The translations under genes were made by a program, and so were the position numbers. This document shows, one piece after another, positions 60,819 to 64,000 of a stretch of 64,000 bases of DNA; position 1 is the stretch's first letter, and each line of letters begins with the position of its first letter. Origin of the DNA: Paractinoplanes brasiliensis (lineage in GTDB: Bacteria > Actinomycetota > Actinomycetes > Mycobacteriales > Micromonosporaceae); contig NZ_SNWR01000001.1 in NCBI RefSeq assembly GCF_004362215.1, forward strand, positions 6,740,001 to 6,804,000, read 5' to 3'. Below the pieces are notes generated by a model, which was given only the letters and a program-made list of their open reading frames with translations, was not told where the DNA came from and searched no databases.

Positions 60819-61295
60819 ATGACCGACGTACCGAAGGATCTTCGAGGCCTCGACGACATCGATCGTGACCTGCTGGCGTTGCTGCAGGTCGACGGGCGCA
60901 TGCCCAACAACGCCCTGGCCGAGCGGGTCGGCATCGCCCCGAGCACCTGCCTGACCCGCATCCGGCGGCTGCGTGAGATCGGCGCTGTCCGGGGCTTCCA
61001 CGCCGACGTCGACCCGGCGTGGATCGGGCGGCCGATCCAGGCCATGATCGCCGTACGGATCCGGTCGGAGTCGCGCGACGCCATCGGCCGGTTCGCCGAG
61101 TCGCTGGCCGGCATTCCCGCCGTACGCGACGTCTACTTCATCTCCGGCTCGCACGACTTCCTGCTGCACGTCGCGGCGGCCGACGTCGACGACCTGCGCG
61201 AGGTGATCACCGAGCGGCTCAGCGGCACCCGGCTGATCGCCGGCACGGAGACGTACCTGATCTTCGAGCATCGGCGGGGCGCCGGAAATATCTAG
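60819..61295 (+). CDS. Lrp/AsnC family transcriptional regulator
   Basis: A 158-residue Lrp/AsnC regulator: helix-turn-helix DIDRDLLALLQVDGRMPNNA and IAPSTCLTRIRRLREIGAV, then a RAM domain (VRDVYFISGSHDFLLHVAAA). RAM domains bind amino acids such as alanine. Divergence from ald supports a role as the alanine-sensing regulator of alanine dehydrogenase. Confidence 0.92.
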   Translation: MTDVPKDLRGLDDIDRDLLALLQVDGRMPNNALAERVGIAPSTCLTRIRRLREIGAVRGFHADVDPAWIGRPIQAMIAVRIRSESRDAIGRFAESLAGIPAVRDVYFISGSHDFLLHVAAADVDDLREVITERLSGTRLIAGTETYLIFEHRRGAGNI

Positions 61296-61327
61296 GCGAA
61301 GTATGTAAGCGCTGTTACATTGCCGCG

Positions 61328-61792
61328 GTGGACCTTCTCGACAGCAACCACTGGAGCGACCTGCACGCACTGCTGGCCGAGCTCGACCAGACCATCGCCG
61401 CGCTCTACACCGACACCGGGATCGAGGGCATGCGCACCCGGTTCGTCGGGCCGCTGATCACCCTGCACCGGTTCGGGCCGATGACCATCCGGCAGCTCGC
61501 CGAACGCCGTGGGGTGTCGCACTCGGCCATGAGCCAGACCGCCGCCGCCATGGCCAAGGCCGGGTTCACCGCGAGCGTCGTCGGCGCCGACGCGCGTACG
61601 AGGGAAATCGGGTTGTCGCCCCGGGCCCGCGAGATCATGCCGTTCCTGGTCGCCGAGTGGAGGGCGACCGAGACGGCGGTGCGGCAGCTCGACGCGGAAC
61701 TGCCCTACTCGCTCACCCGGGTGACCGCCGACCTGCGCGCGCTGCTGGAAGCCCGCCCGTTCGCCGAGCGGCTGCGCGCATGCCTGTCCTGA
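61328..61792 (+). CDS. MarR family transcriptional regulator
   Basis: A 154-residue MarR-type protein from GTG 61328. The winged helix is PMTIRQLAERRGVSHSAMSQ, then AAAMAKAGFTASVVGADART, with the usual flanking dimer helices. It overlaps the MFS gene by 13 bp, so it probably regulates and is co-transcribed with that exporter. Confidence 0.88.
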   Translation: MDLLDSNHWSDLHALLAELDQTIAALYTDTGIEGMRTRFVGPLITLHRFGPMTIRQLAERRGVSHSAMSQTAAAMAKAGFTASVVGADARTREIGLSPRAREIMPFLVAEWRATETAVRQLDAELPYSLTRVTADLRALLEARPFAERLRACLS

Positions 61793-63006
61793 CCGACCTG
61801 CGCCCGCTCCGCGAGAACCGTACGTTCCGCCGCCTCTGGCTCGGCACGACCGCGTCCGGCTTCGGCGGCCAGTTCGGGGCGTTCGCCGTCGTCTTCTACG
61901 TCTGGGACCGTACGCACAGCGCCGCCGCCGTCGGCCTGGTCGGGCTCGCCATCGGTGTGCCGCTGATCCTGCTCGCGCTGGCCGGGAGCGCCTTCACCGA
62001 CCACGTCGACCGGCGGCGGCTCGCCCTGCGCTGCACCTGCGCCCAGATCGTGATCACCGCCGCGATGACGGTTGTGGCGTTCACCGACCTCGGCGGCGTC
62101 CCGGCCATGCTCGCGCTCACGGCGGTGCAGTCCGCGCTCGGCGGGCTGGTCGGCCCGGCCCGGCAGACGTTCGTGCCCGCGCTGCTCACCGGCGAACGCC
62201 TGGCCGCGGGGCTGGCCCTCAACCACCTGTCGTTCCAGCTCGCGATGCTGCTCGGCCCGGCCGCCGCGGGCGGGCTCACCGCCGTGGCGGGCGTCGGCTG
62301 GTGCCTGGCGTTCGACACCTTCACCTTCACGGCGGCGCTGGTCGGCCTGGCCGGTCTGCCCTCCGGCGTCCCACCGTCCACCGGCGCTCCCGGTTTCGCG
62401 GCGGTCAAGGCCGGTTTCTCGTACGCGGTCAGGACGCCCCCGGTCCGCGGCGCGCTGATGGCCGACCTGGCCGCCACCCTGTTCGCCATGCCGGTGGCCC
62501 TGTTCCCGGTGATCAACGAGGAGCGGTTCGGCGGCCGCCCCGAGATCCTGGGCCTGTTCACCACGGCGGTCGCGGTCGGCGGGGTGGCCGCCTCGATCCT
62601 CTCCGGCCTGGCCACCCACCAGCCCCGCCCCGGCCGCCTCCTGCTGATCTGCGGGGCTGTCTGGGCCGCCGCCCTGGGCCTCACCGGCGTCGCCACGAGC
62701 CTGCCGCTGACTCTGTCGTTGCTGGCGCTGGCCGGCGCGGCCGACACCTGGGCGGTGGTCTCGCGCGGCACAGTCATCCAGACCGAGACCCCGCCCGCCT
62801 ACCGGGGCCGCATCTCCTCCCTCGAACACATCGCCGGAGCGGCCGGCCCCCAACTCGGCAACCTGCGCGCGGGCCTGGTCGCCGCGGCCACCTCGGGCGG
62901 CACCGCCCTCCTGCTGGGCGGCGCGACGGCTCTCGCCGCCACGGGCCTGATCGCTCTGTCCACTCCGGCGCTGCGGGCCTTTCGGACAGTTCCGTCCGCG
63001 GATTGA
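61780..63006 (+). CDS. MFS transporter
   Basis: A 408-residue exporter with 12 predicted helices. It starts RPLRENRTFRRLWLGTTASG, typical of the MFS_3/enterobactin-exporter (EntS-like) branch, and has SAFTDHVDRRRLALRCTCAQ in the loop after TM2 and EHIAGAAGPQLGNLRAGL near TM10. Co-transcription with a MarR gene points to inducible drug or metabolite efflux. Confidence 0.9.
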   Translation: MPVLTDLRPLRENRTFRRLWLGTTASGFGGQFGAFAVVFYVWDRTHSAAAVGLVGLAIGVPLILLALAGSAFTDHVDRRRLALRCTCAQIVITAAMTVVAFTDLGGVPAMLALTAVQSALGGLVGPARQTFVPALLTGERLAAGLALNHLSFQLAMLLGPAAAGGLTAVAGVGWCLAFDTFTFTAALVGLAGLPSGVPPSTGAPGFAAVKAGFSYAVRTPPVRGALMADLAATLFAMPVALFPVINEERFGGRPEILGLFTTAVAVGGVAASILSGLATHQPRPGRLLLICGAVWAAALGLTGVATSLPLTLSLLALAGAADTWAVVSRGTVIQTETPPAYRGRISSLEHIAGAAGPQLGNLRAGLVAAATSGGTALLLGGATALAATGLIALSTPALRAFRTVPSAD

Positions 63007-63024
63007 CCCCGCCAACTACCCGCA

Positions 63025-63574
63025 TGAGATGGCGAATCCCGATCGGGAGCTCTCTGACCGTCCTCATCGGCGCCGTGGTGACTCTGCTGGAGGCTGCCCA
63101 TGAGGATGGCAACCAACGGCGGGTCCTGCTCGGCGTTCATCCGTCAGCGAGGACCTGTCTCGAGCAGTTCCCGACGATCGGTCAGGTACGCCTTCGATTG
63201 CAGCGGGTGCAGCGGGAGCGGCGCATTCTCAACACTTCCGTGGACGACAACATCAAGGCAATGCTGAATCACATCTTGCTGGTCGCCGAGGAATACCGCG
63301 ACAACAACCGCCTGAGCCTGCGGGACGCCGCGCGGGAGGAGGCGGCCCTCGACAAGGTGCGGGCGGGCGTCGCCGAGGACCTCGAGCTGAGCGAACTGGA
63401 CCCGGGGCAGTTCCCGAGGCTTATGCCTTCCTCGACGACAAGTCCTGTGCGGCGGGCGACTTCCAGCGGTCGTACAGCGCGGCCAAGAGACAGTTGCAGC
63501 AGTGGCTGCTCGACTCGTCGTCGCGCAGGGTAATGCCCGAAAGGGCGGCTGCGCGGGCAACGGTGTCGGCCTGA
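63025..63574 (+). pseudogene. Hypothetical protein, frameshifted near 63415
   Basis: Frame one from ATG 63025 gives a TM segment (GSSLTVLIGAVVTLLEAAHE) and a soluble helical part (NIKAMLNHILLVAEEYRDNN, RLSLRDAAREEAAL) to ELDPGQFPR. The plausible continuation (AYAFLDDKSCAAGDFQRSYS then RQLQQWLLDSSS) is one base out of phase, ending at 63574. No family is recognised. It is either a broken gene or an indel error. Confidence 0.4.
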
Positions 63575-63649
63575 TCATGTCCTGAAGTGCGCCGGACAGG
63601 TACCTTGTGTCGGGCGCGAGTTCGGATCGCGCCCGGGAGGTGGCATGCG

Positions 63650-64000
63650 ATGACGACGGAGCGGAACCGGGCCAGTGGCCGTCCGACCCTGGAAGAGGTC
63701 GCGGTGCGCGCCGGCGTCGGCCGCGGCACCGTGTCCCGGGTGGTCAACGGGTCGGCGCAGGTCAGCCCACGGGCGCGGCAGGCCGTCGAGGACGCCATCC
63801 AGGAGCTGGGCTATGTGCCCAACCGGGCCGCCCGCACCCTGGTCACGCAGCGGACCGACTCGATCGCGCTGGTGATCTTCGAGTCGGGGGAGCGGTTCTT
63901 CGCCGAGCCGTTCTTCGGGCGGATCGTGCAGTCGATCTCGTCGGTGCTGGTGGCGCGCAACCTGCAGATGGTCCTCATGATCGCGCAGGCGCCCGAGGAG
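63650..64000 (+). CDS. LacI family transcriptional regulator (5' part)
   Basis: The first 117 residues of a LacI regulator; the gene continues past the window. The DNA-binding headpiece is RPTLEEVAVRAGVGRGTVSR and VVNGSAQVSPRARQAVEDAI, then the hinge NRAARTLVTQRTDSIALVIF opens the sugar-binding domain. The ATG at 63650 follows a GGGAGG site. Its targets lie beyond the window. Confidence 0.9.
   Translation, partial: MTTERNRASGRPTLEEVAVRAGVGRGTVSRVVNGSAQVSPRARQAVEDAIQELGYVPNRAARTLVTQRTDSIALVIFESGERFFAEPFFGRIVQSISSVLVARNLQMVLMIAQAPEE

Overview
The window is high-GC actinobacterial DNA. GTG and TTG starts, ATGA/GTGA stop-start overlaps, an IS701-type element, DUF2637 (SpdB-like), replication-relaxation and DUF6082 genes, and abundant intergenic minisatellites all suggest an Actinoplanes/Micromonosporaceae-like genome. 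The left third (about 1-25 kb) is accessory. The right two thirds look like ordinary chromosome carrying a complete selenium/formate dehydrogenase locus.

1-4.4 kb: the 5' part of a NERD plus protein-kinase-like gene of PglW type (cut by the window edge), then a minus-strand operon GPP34 -> APC permease -> GNAT. 4.8-7.7 kb: an XRE/TPR-type regulator, an APH-like phosphotransferase and a small Cys-rich protein on the plus strand. 7.8-13.1 kb: a tightly coupled minus-strand operon, read right to left: glycosyltransferase-like protein, thymidylate-synthase-fold nucleotide hydroxymethylase (specificity residue Asn->Asp), nucleoside-diphosphate-kinase-like protein, radical SAM enzyme with C-terminal cysteines, DEDDh exonuclease and a frameshifted aldo/keto reductase. 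Three of the four junctions among the first four genes are 4-base stop/start overlaps. It looks like a pathway that makes and tailors a modified (probably hydroxymethyl-cytosine) nucleotide, and it is the best candidate for an undescribed system here.

13.2-19.5 kb: small hypothetical and possible immunity genes, a HAD phosphatase, then the debris of an integrative conjugative element (sigma-like HTH protein, DUF2637 protein, replication-relaxation protein) with at least two clear frameshifts and a perfect 18-bp hairpin. 19.6-23.5 kb: a B12-binding/radical SAM gene is split by a roughly 2.5-kb element encoding a large serine integrase. The element appears to bring its own replacement 3' half, so the upstream copy is intact while the displaced native 3' half remains as an orphan beyond the integrase.

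24.3-25.9 kb: an LPxTG-like surface protein. 26.0-38.9 kb: a selenocysteine formate dehydrogenase (in-frame UGA plus a SECIS hairpin), its FeS and NrfD subunits, a MerR regulator, selD, tRNA-Sec, then selA-selB, with an LysR/Rid pair and a small membrane protein in between. 39-48.7 kb: phosphoribosyltransferase, MFS exporter, VanZ/response regulator/histidine kinase operon, a D,D-carboxypeptidase with a giant disordered N-terminus, and a ferric-reductase-like oxidoreductase. 48.7-50.2 kb is non-coding and holds minisatellites, a DnaA-box pair and an array of about 53 8-bp repeats just upstream of a GT39-like glycosyltransferase. 51.7-55 kb: SRPBCC protein, lipoprotein, secreted GH15 glucoamylase-like enzyme. 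55.3-58.2 kb: IS701 inserted in codon 8 of one of two convergent DUF6082 genes. 58.3-64 kb: aldo/keto reductase, alanine dehydrogenase with divergent AsnC regulator, MarR-MFS pair, a frameshifted hypothetical gene and the start of a LacI regulator.

All family calls come from reading translated sequence by eye; no database search was run.
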